Part shown: piece after piece, positions 11,101-22,550 of the stretch
Position numbering within the stretch: the first letter of the stretch is position 1
How the letters are laid out: each line of letters begins with the position of its first letter
Assembly: GCA_021234155.1 (NCBI GenBank)
Contig: JAJEKV010000075.1
Coordinates: 1,490,001 to 1,554,000, forward strand
Source: Isoetes taiwanensis
Lineage: Eukaryota > Streptophyta > Lycopodiopsida > Isoetales > Isoetaceae
Length of the DNA: 64,000 nucleotides
Direction of reading: 5' to 3'
The notes under the pieces: model-generated
Told to the model about the DNA's origin: nothing
Database searches by the model: none
The model's input: only the letters and a program-made list of their open reading frames with translations
Program-made: the position numbers and the translations under genes

Positions 11101-11799
11101 ATGCATCTCATCGGGCGTTCCGGGTGGGCACCGACAATGGGATGAGGAGGTCGACTTCGTCACCTCCGGACATGGCTTGGCAAGCCGAGAACTCCCACTA
11201 TGCCAGCCCCTCGCCATCCTCGATTCGCGGCCCGGATTATGAGCGAGCAGATGACTACGCCGAGATGCTCATGGACGCCTGCCGGCAATTTCAGCGGACC
11301 CCCACACTAGAGCAAAGCAGAACCGGTTGATCGAGCTATTACGGGATGCGGCCGGACAGTGCTTTTGGCAGGCCCCCCTCGCGTGCCGCCGCCAGGGGCA
11401 ACAACATTTCCAGCGTGAATCGTGGTTTGATGCGGAGTGTAAAGAACGCAAGTCGGCTCCATCACATTCCGGATCCGGTACACCGCTTTGCAGGCCACCA
11501 CACGCATCCACCCATCCGGGCGGGAGACAAAGGCGTGGGTACCTTGCCGTGCATCGGGGAGATGTTCGCCTGCGGACACTCATCCTCGAACCTTTTGGTG
11601 CAGAGTGCTTGAAGGTCAGCCCGGCCCTACGGGGACATCACACCCGGCGGTGGGGAACAAGATTTGAAGCGGCTCTATGACCCACCAAGGACGCTGCGTC
11701 GCCCATACCCCCCACAAGAGGGCCCCCATTGGTTCTCGCGGAGGAGGATGTTGTGGAGGGCCTGCAGAACGGGTCGGGCTAATGGGAAGGCAACACCCT

Positions 11800-12700
11800 C
11801 TCGATGGTATGCGCGGTAGAAGTTACTCAAATGGGCAGACAAACCGGGCCGGTGCCGATCCTCACTACCCTGCTCAACGCATTGCGGGAAGGCTTCCCCG
11901 ACAATGGACCTGGCGGGGTTGTCCCCATTCACAAGGCGGGCGACCCACACTGTCCGCCAATTACCGAACGATCATGGTCAGTTCGGTATTTGCCAAATGT
12001 TGGCTAGCATTCTCGAAAGCGTGATGACCCGGGCTGGCGGAGGCGGCGTGATGTCGCGAGCCCTCACAAGCGTGCTTTTAGACCCCGCCACTCAACGATT
12101 GACCATATGTTTACACCGGGCACTGATTGAAGATGCCGAAACCACCGGCGGGACTTGTATTGCCGCTTTGTGGACTTCGCTGGCTTTTGATACGGTCCCC
12201 TCGAAAAGCTATGGGCTAGATCTGCGTCAACTGGGGCTGCCACTGCCTGTGCAGAATGCCATATACAGGTTGTATGAGAGTTGTTTTGGCAGGATGCAAC
12301 CGACGGGCCAAGCATTCACCAATAGTATCGGGGTCCGGCAGGGCTGCCCCCTCTCACCAACACTTTTTGGCCTCTATATTGACCAGTTAGAGCCCTAGCT
12401 TACTGAGCATGGGGGGATGGCATACGCCTTTTTGCACTGTGTCATCCGCCACCATCTATCTTGGGGCGATGTTGACCTTTCCGCCCACACCCCAGAAGCT
12501 ATGTAGTCTCATCTGGATGCCCTAGACACATTCTGCCAAGCTACAGACATGCGCGTGAATCTGGCCAAGACCAGGGTGGTTCTCATATCCTCTTCATGCC
12601 ACCCCACGCCTCCTGCACTCACATATCCGGGGCCGGTCAGGAGGTCACGCCCACCTACAAGTACCTAGGGGTGGAGTTCCCCTCCTGCGCTGCTGTTGAG
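11800..12700 (+). pseudogene. LINE reverse transcriptase, frameshifted
   Basis: Pieces in order: GGVVPIHKAGDPH, PANYRTIMVSSVFAKCWLA, then ALIEDAETTGGTCIAALWTS, and GVRQGCPLSPTLFGLYIDQL, the diagnostic RT motif. Later come MRVNLAKTRVV and YKYLGVEF. The FADD-type catalytic block is not intact: the expected place (about 12400-12450) is frameshifted. Enzymatically dead as it stands. Confidence 0.8.
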
Positions 12701-13884
12701 GCGTCCATCCGCTTATGGGTGATGCAGCAGGCTGGAAAGCTTTTTATGCCATGCAGAACAAACAAATACCGTGCGGGTAGCTCTATGATTGGGGCCATCA
12801 GTCACATCTGCTTTCCGGTCTTGGTCGAGCACGCCCTTCGCGGGGGGTCTTTGGGGCCCTCGCCTCTTTGGCGACTGGAATGACTTGGAGCAGTGCGTAA
12901 GGCATTTTGCACGGCACCGGGTGAAACCTTCATCTCCTATCGGTTCTGTGCGGAAACTAGATTCTTGCCGCCAGTGACAGCCCTTGATAGACCGTCGTCT
13001 ATTTTCAGAAAGTGGTTAATATAGGTGATGCTCGGCTCCCGCACCTGGCTTACACTGTGGCAATGGGTTTGCAACGACTCAGGGCCTGTTGGAGGGGTAA
13101 GAGAGATCGTGGTTCGCCGGATGGAATGTCGCGGGAGCGCTAGATCGTCTGCGAGTGGACCTGAGGCGGTCGTGGCGACTGCGGGAGTACACGGGCGCTT
13201 GCTTCCTTGCCAAGCTCTGGGACCCCGGCGCTCTAGAGCTGGTCAAAACGGCCCATTACAAGGAGCACATCAACCCCGCGTTGGTCCGGGGCCCGCAGCT
13301 CTACCTGCGTTCCCAGTTGCCCCTGAAAAAGCGCAGACTCATTGCCTCCATTCAAGCAGTGCCCACCATCTCGCGTCGAGGCGAGGCGGGTGGATTTGGG
13401 AGCCCCACCGGGACCGAGCTCTGTCGGTCTTTGTCAAGCGGGTGCCATTGAGGATGAGTCTCACACTTTCGAGTTGCCCGGCATTCGGTCGGATCCGGCC
13501 GGATCACGTTCCCTTAGTAATGACGGACTTGCCCCTACATTTGCCGATGAACACACCGTCGGTCGCGTGCTCGGGGTCGCATTCTGAGGTAATGGATCTC
13601 AAGAGCCCACCTTTGCCCCCCCCCGGCTGCCCGCTGATCAGGCACTACGGGTATGGTACATGAGTGTATATATTTGTGTGTTCATGCATTTTGTATATTG
13701 GAACAGTTTGTCAGCAGGCTGATTGCTGCCACGTTTTTTCCCTCGAAAACCCTTCGGGGCGGGGGCTTTTTAATCCGGGTAGAAATCCGCTTGCTGCGCC
13801 TTTGTATTGGGTCCCATAGACCGATTGGTCTCCGTGGACGATAAAAATACCTTCCTTCCTTCCTTCCTTCCCTTCCACATCCCA

Positions 13885-14504
13885 TATCGATTGGATCGAA
13901 ACAATTGCTTGCAAAATGTCCATATACTCAAAATTGAAACATCTTTGCTCCTTTCTTTATTTCTTGGACAGTTTTCCTTCAAATGTCCAAACATTTTGCA
14001 GCTAAAGTAAGGACCTATCTTACTTTCATTATTCTTATCTTTTCCAGCAAAAAGGACTTCAGTATGGTCCTCATCTTCTTCCTTTGTCAACCTTCTTTGT
14101 TCTATCTCTGTTCTAATCAAGGCTTCCCTCTTTCTTTCTACAGTTGTGATAAACGTACCCAACTGACCAAAACTAGAAAAACCTCTAGCTAAATTAAGTA
14201 TCTGGAATTCTCTTGTAATTAATACGTTGGTAGCTTCTAAGTCTGCAATGATATCATCAAATCTCTGGAAAAACTATGTGAGATTATCATTTTCTTTGTA
14301 CTTAAATTTCCTTACTTCCTTGTCAAGCATCTCAACCTGTGAGGTGTTTTTAATTTCGTAAGTTTTTATTAGACACTTCCACATTTTCCTGAGTTTGTGC
14401 ATAATATTTGAGCTACACATTGATTCAAAAACCCAAAAGCTTAGACAACAATTTGAGACCAAAATACTCAAAAGATCATGTGAATAAAAGCCCATATTTA
14501 GCAA
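13885..14504 (-). pseudogene. Copia gag with degenerate zinc knuckle
   Basis: Right to left: EMLDKEVRKFKYKENDNLT, RFDDIIADLEATNV, LGTFITTVERKREALIRTEI and IGPYFSCKMFGHLKENCPRN. The last is a CCHC knuckle whose first Cys is replaced by Tyr. This is the N-terminal portion of the copia element whose protease lies beyond the GC-rich LINE. Confidence 0.7.
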
Positions 14505-14811
14505 CTTTTGTGCCCATGTTTGTTTCCCTCCAACATCAGAAAACTGTATAGCCCCATCGATGAGAACAACCTTTATAGCACTACAATAGTATGTCCGTTA
14601 ATATTTCATGTTGTTGGTCCACTATCCATGTCTAAACATTTCTAAAAATATGTCCAAATCTCTAAGCAATTCTAACCAAAGCTTCTTTTGACATTCTCCA
14701 CTATAAAGGTAAAACCGGTGCCTATATCAATAGAGTTAAATTTAGAAATCACAAGATATGTAGATGACATTTAACCCTTGAATATTCTTTTCTAATTGAT
14801 TTTAAAGAGGT

Positions 14812-14947
14812 CATATTGTACCAGTTCATGGCATATGGGATGCCATTCTGGCATGTACCGGTGGGGTCCCGCGACCGGCGTTAGCCGGGAGCGGGTCACC
14901 GGTGCATGCCAGAATGGCAGACCATATGCCATGAACTGACAATATGG
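14812..14947. repeat. Long-armed hairpin (foldback MITE)
   Basis: About 60-base arms face each other: CATATTGTACCAGTTCATGG on the left matches the complement of CATGAACTGACAATATGG on the right, continuing through TGCCATTCTGGCATG and ACCGGTG to a GC-rich centre (GGTCCCGCGACCGGCG). The whole 136-bp unit would fold into one stem. A related hairpin lies at 54974-55088. Confidence 0.85.
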
Positions 14948-15645
14948 TACTTGGGGAGCCAAAAAAATTTCTCCCTTCCTCCAGCGATGGCGCCCGCAGA
15001 GCAACATATGGCGATGGCGATGCAACGGCGGGGTCTGCAAGCGATGTTTGAGCTTTGCGGCGACGGCTTTCTTCTGTATTATCCTTTCTTTTTTGCTATC
15101 GACTTCCTTCTGTGTCCAAAGCTTTGTTTCTTTAGCCGATGTAAGCCCATTTCCTTTCTTCTTAGTGACAGCAGCTTTGCGCTAGGGCAGAGGTTTGCGG
15201 CAACAGGTCGAAAAGGGGTTTGGTTGCATCTGCTTGAACAGACTTGAAAAGGGTTTTTGTGCATCAGGGCTTTTTCCAGATCGAGTTCAAACAGGGTTAT
15301 AAAGATAGCTTCTTTCAAATTTGGCTGAATCCTTTCTTGCTTTCGACACTAAGCTTCCTTTCGAGATTCTTCTTCTTCCGTTTTCTGCAGCAAAAAAGGA
15401 GATTCAGAGCTACAGATATGTCCAAGCTAAGGTTACCGCCATTTCTACAGGCTAAACAAATCGAGACATGGCCGGATTCAAGCTATGGCTTTGTCCAAAG
15501 AATCAGTCGAATGAAAAAAAAAACAGAGTAACCTACTGGAAACCGGACATGCGGAATGGTCGACCCAAGATACCATTCTGCAATGGAATCGTATGCCACG
15601 TGGCATCACCAGAATAACCCAACGCCAAATTTGGCGACCCAAGTA
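14938..15645. mobile_element. Possible non-autonomous inverted-repeat element with a short ORF
   Basis: CAATATGGTACTTGGGGAG at 14940 is mirrored by CCCAAGTACCATGTTG near 15630, about 700 bp apart. Between them 14987-15247 is an ATG-started 86-codon frame (MAPAEQHMAMAMQRR) of no known family, and a second inverted motif AAGATACCATTCTGC at 15569. It may be a compound of the neighbouring hairpin family. Borders are uncertain. Confidence 0.35.
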
Positions 15646-16170
15646 CCATGTTGTAGTGGATTCGAAGAAGCCAATTGAATGGAGGTTTTTTGTGGCCTTT
15701 TCAACAATTAAAATCTAAACTACAAGAATTGACCTAATAGAGTAACTATAAGATTAAAACATAGATGGCACACAACTCATACACAATTTCAAGTAGAACT
15801 CCCCATGGAAATGTACGTGACATAAATATTGCTCATAGGAGATGCACAGAAAACTCCACAACCAGCAACATGGCGTGCCCTTTCCCTATTTTTTTCTTTT
15901 TTTCCTTTTCTTTTTTTTTCTTGAGGGGGTGTGTGTTTGTTGGAGGGGGGCGACAATGCATATTGTTAAGAAAGATTGAGAAAACAAATGGAAAGAAACA
16001 AATAAAGAGGGTGTAAAAGCAAGAGAAATATATAACTTGAGTATTAGTAATAAAATAAAGTAAAGTACTACCTCACAAGCTTGTGAAGGTTATCCATCAT
16101 TCTCTTGGTGTGCTTATTACCTAACCCTAGGCCAATTTTGTTGAATAATATCCTTATGACAAGTAGCCAC

Positions 16171-16177
16171 TATAAAT
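16171..16177 (+). promoter_or_regulatory. TATA box of the His-rich gene
   Basis: TATAAAT, 38 bases before the ATG at 16209. It would give a very short 5' leader if used at the normal ~30-base distance. Confidence 0.5.
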
Positions 16178-16208
16178 AACAAAATATCAAGTCAATTAGT
16201 GTTTGAAC

Positions 16209-16826
16209 ATGACATTATCATTTTCTTTGCTCATCTTGTGTTCAGTGTTCTTGGGAGATGCCACATCAAATTCAAGACAAGATGTTGCAATAGGTATGGT
16301 CGATCATTCCTCTTTCTATTATTCATCTTGTTGTATAGGGCAATGTTACAATTTAAGCTTTTTTTGTTTTATAGATACATATTCATCTCAAGAATATGCT
16401 GACAAAATTTCCAAATCTCTGGGTCAAGTAATCAAGTATGCTCAAGAAAAACATCACAGAAGTGCTCAATATGATCAAAACGTTAGATCTATAAATTCAA
16501 ATTTAGCAAATCCAACACATGAAAATGCAAATCATGCACACCATTACAGTCAGTTAGAACATTCTGCACACCATGGTAGTCCACATCATGCACCACATCA
16601 TGGACACCAAGCAAATCATCGCCATGGTGCCAACAAACACGGCTTAGCACCCACATCAAATACATGGTACTCACACCCTTCACAATCACAACATCAAAAT
16701 AGTCCTCATCATGCTCCACATCATGGGCACCATGGTCATCATCACCATAGTATCAACCAATACATTATGGCACCTACGCCAACTTTTGTATTGGCATCTC
16801 CTCCAATCATAAGGAAAAGGACATAA
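16209..16826 (+). CDS. His-rich secreted protein
   Basis: Starts at the ATG at 16209 with MTLSFSLLILCSVFLGDA, a typical signal peptide with cleavage predicted near residue 18. A likely 81-base AT-rich intron lies at 16294-16374 (GTATGG...TTATAG). Because 81 is divisible by three the frame is open either way, giving 178 residues spliced or 205 unspliced. The mature part starts with a helical stretch (YADKISKSLGQVIKYAQEKH). Two His-rich blocks follow, each containing SPHHAPHHGH with HH/HG runs (about 40 His in total), and a C-terminal ending PPIIRKRT. The His blocks suggest metal binding in the cell wall or apoplast, but I do not recognise the family. The repeated SPHHAPHHGH block points to internal duplication. 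Confidence 0.65.
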   Translation: MTLSFSLLILCSVFLGDATSNSRQDVAIGMVDHSSFYYSSCCIGQCYNLSFFCFIDTYSSQEYADKISKSLGQVIKYAQEKHHRSAQYDQNVRSINSNLANPTHENANHAHHYSQLEHSAHHGSPHHAPHHGHQANHRHGANKHGLAPTSNTWYSHPSQSQHQNSPHHAPHHGHHGHHHHSINQYIMAPTPTFVLASPPIIRKRT

Positions 16827-17086
16827 AACCATAAAAATAAGGCAACGTGCTTCATTTTGGGTTTTAGTAAAGCTTATATATCTTATATGATATTTGGACC
16901 TATTACAATGTATAAGTTTGTTTTATGGTTTACAAATTTTACTAGCTTGAGTGTAGTTGTAATCCTATCTATACACACATATATTTAACCTTTTATCATG
17001 TTATGTGTGGCAACTTGTAAAAGCAACAACATTACTTAAGTACCCAATAGCCGTTGAAAGTAAATTAAGCTTACAAGAAATTTATT

Positions 17087-17106
17087 GCGGCGGCCAAGGC
17101 CGCCGC
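17087..17106. repeat. Perfect GC palindrome
   Basis: Arms GCGGCGGCC and GGCCGCCGC separated by AA, in AT-rich surroundings 260 bases after the His-rich gene. It could be a strong hairpin acting as a termination signal or a foldback remnant. Confidence 0.7.
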
Positions 17107-19467
17107 GAACATTTCTTTTGTTCTAAACATGTAAATTAGACCCCCTATTAACATCTCACATCTGATACTGCAATGCTTAGTTAATAAAGGACTATGTATG
17201 TTCGACTTCCTAATAATATGATAGACATTGTAAAAGATACATGGCGTGAACATCAGGTTTTATGTCAGTCTGAAACTTGCAAAAGTTGGAGCTAACTAAA
17301 AGGAGGCCCAAACTTTGAAGGATTTAATAACTTCCTTTCCATTAACAATTTAATAGATGCAATGTCTGCAACGAAGAAATGCCCATCCCACAACTTTACA
17401 TAGCAGCCGAATGGCCATGGTAGTTGTAATAGAATATTTTCATATTTCTAATTGTACATGACAATGATTAATCAAATTCAATATGCCAATATGGCGATCC
17501 AATTTGCCATATGGCGCTTTGCTATGATCCCAAGGCGCCCTACGAGGAATTTCCTTTCTTTTTTGGGTTGCCCGTAGGGTAACCCCTGGGGAGTGTGGGG
17601 AGGGATGGACGGAGGGCCACGATTTGTGAATATTACAGTATATTCTTCATCTGTGGCTGTGGAGTTTTGGGATTTGAGAGACACCTGAGGATAGCTCGAC
17701 GGCGTGGATTCTATGGGAGCTGGGCGGAAGGTGGGGATGGGATCTCAGCTTTTGGTTGGGTTGTCTGCATGTGCGAGGGGCAGAGGTCTGGATTTGTTTC
17801 TTGGCAGATGATAATCGGAGAATTTAGGACAATCTCTCCTTATTTCCGTAATGCCTATGGTGGTTATGCGTCATCGATTTTAGAAGGGAACTTCTTCGAA
17901 ACACATAAGCGATTAATCGGCCTTTAGCACTAGAGTTGTCCCGGGGACCATTCCTGCTCCATGGACCAGAATTGATCCAGTTGACCCACTGCCACTTAAA
18001 CCATTATATATGAGAATAGAAGTTTCAATTTCACAATATATCACTGCCATATCAATCTTTACTTGATTCTTAATGATCTTGGAGAATCTCACGACCAATA
18101 AACTCACCTATATGCTGTGGTGATTGTCCAAATTTCAGAGAATTTGGCAGTTTCTGCAACAGTCCAGAACTGTATTCTTGAGTTTTCCTACCATAAGCAG
18201 ACCTAAACCTTGTTAAAATTGGAAGTGGTTGCCTATCTATGATAAGACACATTGATTTGTATGTTTTCAGCTTTGGTTGCTATCATCTAACATCCGTGGA
18301 AGTCGTAAACAACCCCATTTTGTTGAAAAATGCTGCTTATGGTTTAGGAATTATTTCTCTCTTATTATTACAAGTTTTGGCTTAATTCTTGTGGCTATGA
18401 GTTATTAACTATATGAAGTACAATGTCATGTTTTTTTGGAGTGTTCATAAGTTATATCGACTTCCAAATTTAATAGAGAATTTCTCATACAGAATTTTGG
18501 ACAAAATTATATGTTAAAATCCTCCAAAATCACCATCTATAAGTATCACGAGGGTAATGAATGATGCATTCTACTTATATCTACATAGAAACTTACTCTA
18601 TCAACTTGCATATAGTTTAATTAGGGTTTCACCATGCAATTAACTAGATTTAAAGATGATGTACAACCACAGGATTAACACATTAGAGGTCAAAAATTTG
18701 AGTTAATTCCAAAATTATACGCTGAAGACTGAGCATTTACATAGCTAGTGATGTTTATTGATGAATGAAAGTGAAGATCTTGAAGTTTAACTATGAGAAT
18801 CAATAATTAGACCACATGACCTTTGATGCGTCTTTCTCAGCTTTGTAGAGAACACGCTAAAATTCTCCAAATAAACCTTCCAAATGATTCAATAATATGA
18901 CGAGAGACATATATATAGGTCCACTATATAGGTTGTTTGGCCTTCTTGCAAAAAAAGATGGAGAAACATAGTCATTTCTTACTAGTATAAAACTGGTATA
19001 TCTATTGCTGCTACAAAGCATTGGAGTTTTAGTAGGATAATGTTACATGTAGTTCATCTTTCATGTACACTATATTTTTCATGAATGCGGGCCTTCCTTT
19101 GCAATATAACTCTCAATTTTCATAATTATTTGGAAGATACGAATATAATTAAGCATGGACCATTTATTGTCCATAACTAGACCAATTGTATACAGCATAT
19201 ATCTCTCTCTAGCCCTATCCATTTTGTCCCTATAATAATACCATGGTTTCTTACATTTAATAATATAATTTTTGAAAGGTGTGAGTGGAAATCCATGTAG
19301 ATTCAATTGGTGAATATGTAGCATAATAACAGGGGGTTTTCTTTGTGTTTTTGTACGCGTTTCACTAAGATTTTCCTATGATTTCGTGATGTATTCAAAT
19401 GGATGTACTAATGCGTACATCTAGAGTGCACCATTTCTGAGCCATTGATTTTAGCCTTTTTTTTTCC
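17107..19467. other. No recognisable gene
   Basis: Short open frames only. 17460-17530 has several small overlapping palindromes around ATATGGCG and GCCATATGGCGC. A minus-strand frame at 18252-18070 looks protein-like (GRKTQEYSSGLLQKLP) but I could not assign it. Confidence 0.4.
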
Positions 19468-19642
19468 AATGGTCAACAATCAATGGCTCACAACAAAAGC
19501 CCTTTTTTTTGTGCGTGTGGTGCATAATGGTCAACAACCAATGGCTCACAACAAAAGCCCTTTTTTGTGCGTATAGTGCATAATGGTCAACAACCAATGG
19601 TTCACAACAAAAGCCCTCTTTTTGTGCGTGTGGTGCATAATG
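19468..19642. repeat. ~57-bp tandem repeat, three copies
   Basis: Units start with AATGGTCAACAA at 19468, 19526 and 19582, and a partial fourth (AATGGGC) at 19639. Each contains GGCTCACAACAAAAGCCC (or a variant) and GTGCGTGTGGTGCAT. No gene overlaps it. Confidence 0.85.
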
Positions 19643-20164
19643 GGCTTGAACGCATGTAGTGCAGTTTCCCCGCCGGCAACACATTTCTTATCATAACTTT
19701 TGATCCAGAGCTCTGTTTGAGATGAGTTTTATTGCGTTGGAAAGCTCTCTCCGAGATCTTTTTGATAATGTATGATATGGATAAGTTTGGTTAAGTTATC
19801 TATGCTAAAACAGCAATTTTCCGGCCGGGTTTGGTAGGCTTTCACATCCTACCAGCTGATTAATACAGGATTGCGCTATTGGATATTGTTTTATGGCTCA
19901 TTCCGAATGAAGCTTGCATTTTTAGATTTTGAGGCTTCTAGATCCTTGTGCTAACAAGTAGAAAAGTTTCCCACTTTGGTTTCTCACCACAAGAATCCAT
20001 GGAGGCCAAAGACTGCTGTTAAATTCCAGTTGAAAAATGTTTGTGTATGGGATCAATCTGCTCTATCTTTATGGTAACTTTTACTTATGTTCTATTTGTT
20101 TTATTGCGATGAAATTCAAAAGCTACAGGTGATGAAAGCCTCAAATGAATTCTAGTTTTTTTCT

Positions 20165-20400
20165 GGTTTGAAGGGGGGGGATGTGACGTCCCTAAGGCCC
20201 CGAAGGGGCCAAAAAAAAATTTTTGCAACACAAACCATTAACATCCAACATATAAAAACTAAATCCCCCAACACATAACAACCATTGACATTAACAACCA
20301 ACACATAACTACCATTGACATTAATTAACACAACCATTGGGTCCAACATATTTAAATTAAAATCCCCCTTAAACCCCCTTTGGTTTGGGGGGGGGGTTTG
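20165..20400. repeat. Low-complexity region with ACCATTGACATTAA repeats
   Basis: Bounded by G runs (20172 and 20387) and containing repeated AACACATAAC and ACCATTGACATTAA units plus CCTAAGGCCCCGAAGGGGCC, a small palindrome. It may be the body of a small repeat element; no ends identified. Confidence 0.5.
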
Positions 20401-21060
20401 TGCTTAAACATTGCACTCAAATTATGCAAGCTCGTCTAACCAACCAATTTTATCCTATAGAGAACTGTACGTATAATCTCTATTCCAAAGTTGGGATCAG
20501 AATTGATTAAGATGTTGCCTCTATTAATTTTAAACTTCCAGTCCTGTGGATCAATAATGATCTGCAGTGGAACTGCACATAGCAGTCTAACTTGACTTTT
20601 TATGGTCATAAACTTTCATTTTTTGCATTGATTTTATAAAATGGGAAATTTTGAGAGTGTGACTTTTCAAAGTCACATCTCGAGGCATAAATCTAGAATA
20701 AACATAGAAGACATATTTGAAGTTAATGTTGTAAGATAAATCCAAATCCCAAGGTTATGCTCAACAAATATTTTCAATTACTTGAGTAAATCAGAAGCTA
20801 TTCATATCCCAAAATTCAACTTGAGATCGACTAATATAAGGAAGTTATTTATTTTCAATGGACCTATGAACTAGTAATGGGCTCAGGTACAAAAAGCTTT
20901 CTTGATTTCTTGTGACCATGTCTTTTGCGTTTTTAATGAGCTTGTTTTTGCATTAGTTTCATATCATTTTGAACTTTCATACTATGATTTTTTGGAGGAC
21001 ATCATAGACTAATTTTTGCTCTATATTCGGAAATTTTAATCATTATTACAAGTGCCTGTT

Positions 21061-21432
21061 GCCAGTTACAGGTTATTGAAGATGAAAGCCATACTCTTCT
21101 GAGTTGCCCTGCTTTTGAGATAGTCCGGAATCATTTTTTGACCTCAACATTCCATTCCACGCTTCCACAACTTCTCAGAGCACCATCTGTGCATGACTTG
21201 GCATTATACATACTTGAGGTTCTAGATAAACATCTGCAATTACTGAGCCCTCAGTAGTCATTATCTCCGCTTGTCTAGTATCATCATTACTGCAAAGGTT
21301 TTTCCCTTGAAAACCTTTCGAGGCAGGGGTTTTTTAATCCTAGTAGTAATGATTGTACTAGCCCATTGTATGGGTCCCATGACCTATTGGTCTCCGTGGA
21401 CGTTAAAAAAACTATTCTATTCTATTCTATTC
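21061..21432 (+). mobile_element. 5'-truncated LINE 3' end, (TATTC)n tail
   Basis: Reads VIEDESHTLLSCPAFEIVRN, corresponding to the C-terminal AIEDESHTFELPG region of the GC-rich LINE at 13.44 kb. A shared 3' UTR follows (AAAACCTTTCGAGGCAGGGG at 21311, then GGTCTCCGTGGACGTTAAAA) and a TATTC tail at 21413-21432. Same family as the GC-rich copy but AT-rich and with a different tail repeat. Confidence 0.8.
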
Positions 21433-22500
21433 CTAAAATTAAGATAAAAAATGAAAGCTCAAATATCAAACTCAAGGCCAGCCAATATTTTTATGGGATG
21501 GCAGAACTTGTCAATTGCTTATATATCAAATATTAGCTCAAAACACATTTCCTTGTAAAAGTTGTTGTATTTAAACTACAACTGCCTTCTGGGAACCATG
21601 ATTGGTTCTGAGGAGGCAGAAAGCTGTTTTGACCCTGTCATGTTTGAAAAGCCCTATCTTTCTTCACAGATTTCGAATTGACATGTGGTTTTTTGTGTCT
21701 TTTTCTGTATCTCGTGTAGAAAATATCATGGTAATCAAAAAATTTGAAAAAATCTTTTTGTCAAAACAGTTTGACTTTATTTAAACATGAACCTTTTGGT
21801 ACTTGACCCCCCTGAATTTGTTAGAGCATAACTTACAAGAATGGAGGTGTATATATTTTTAGATATTTTTCTAGTAGAGTATGACTGCCATATGTAAACT
21901 CTTAGGAAGAGTTCAAATAGATTTTGTGCCGTTGATTTTATACAAATTTTAAAGTGAACACTGCAAATGGACCATTTTTTGGTCCATCATGGGACAACTC
22001 TAGTGCTCGTCTGCATCGTTTAGTGTGCCTTTAGTCTACTTAATCTGTCCTTTCATCTGCATCGTTTTATCTTCTTCATTCCAAGGTCTTGCTTCATTTT
22101 TTCGGATGCCCTCTTGAACCCACCAGAGAGCCCTGTGTTCTTAAGAGGCTGAATTTGAAAGAGGCATTTTCCTGATGAATAGAATAGAATAGACCCATTT
22201 TATCTGGTTGCCCACCAGAAAGCCCTGTGTTTTTCAAGAGGCATTTTTTCTGATGATGCCCCAGGAAGTGCCATAGCCACATAGACCCGTTTGCTTGGCC
22301 CACCAGAAGTGCCACAGACACACAGACCCACAGACCCGTTTGTTTGGCAGGTAGACACAGAATGATTTAAAAGCAAAGAGTTCTTCACCAGCGATTCAAA
22401 ATGGTAGATTAGAGTTATTGCCAGGGTTTCCAAGGTACGTCCTTTGTTGAGCAGCTCTTTGTTTGCCTCTCACAAAAGCATTGCAATATTTTGATGCAAG
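21433..22500. other. No recognisable gene
   Basis: Apart from two related ~100-bp stretches at about 22115 and 22210 that share CCACCAGA(A/G)AGCCCTGTGTT and the word AAGAGGC, nothing is identifiable. This precedes the PORR pseudogene and could include its former promoter. Confidence 0.4.
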
Positions 22501-22550
22501 CTATCTACAGCGTTTAGGTCCTTTCCTAGGCCCTTGGATCTTATCAGATC

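Larger units (their letters stand above)
8935..13876 (+). mobile_element. GC-rich LINE (non-LTR retrotransposon), near full length, decayed
   Basis: A block of markedly higher GC content than the surrounding DNA. Order on the plus strand: an ORF1-like stretch with no named domain (8935-10380), endonuclease (about 10383-11100), reverse transcriptase (about 11800-12700), C-terminal region (to 13587), a 3' UTR and a (CTTC)n tail at 13851-13876. The 3' UTR (AAAACCCTTCGGGGCGGGG, then GGTCTCCGTGGACG) is shared with two AT-rich LINE copies at 21.3 and 24.0 kb. Frameshifts are frequent, so no intact protein exists. It splits the copia gag knuckle from the protease. The 5' end and target duplication could not be fixed. 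Confidence 0.75.
5714..14504 (-). mobile_element. Ty1-copia retrotransposon (minus), split by three LINEs
   Basis: Copia domains occur in correct order when read from right to left: gag (14504-13885), protease (about 8760-8570), GAG-pre-integrase and start of integrase (7714-7390), later integrase (6120-5714). The intervals are filled by LINE-derived DNA: a GC-rich LINE at about 8935-13876 (plus strand) and two minus-strand LINE 3' ends at 7716-8447 and 6138-6895. Reverse transcriptase, RNase H and both LTRs were not found, so the element is truncated beyond integrase. All coding pieces carry stops or frameshifts. Confidence 0.75.

Noticed and set aside
18070-18252. Minus frame with RKTQEYSSGLLQKLP as a conserved gene
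   Set aside because: Sixty codons without a recognisable domain or neighbouring exons.
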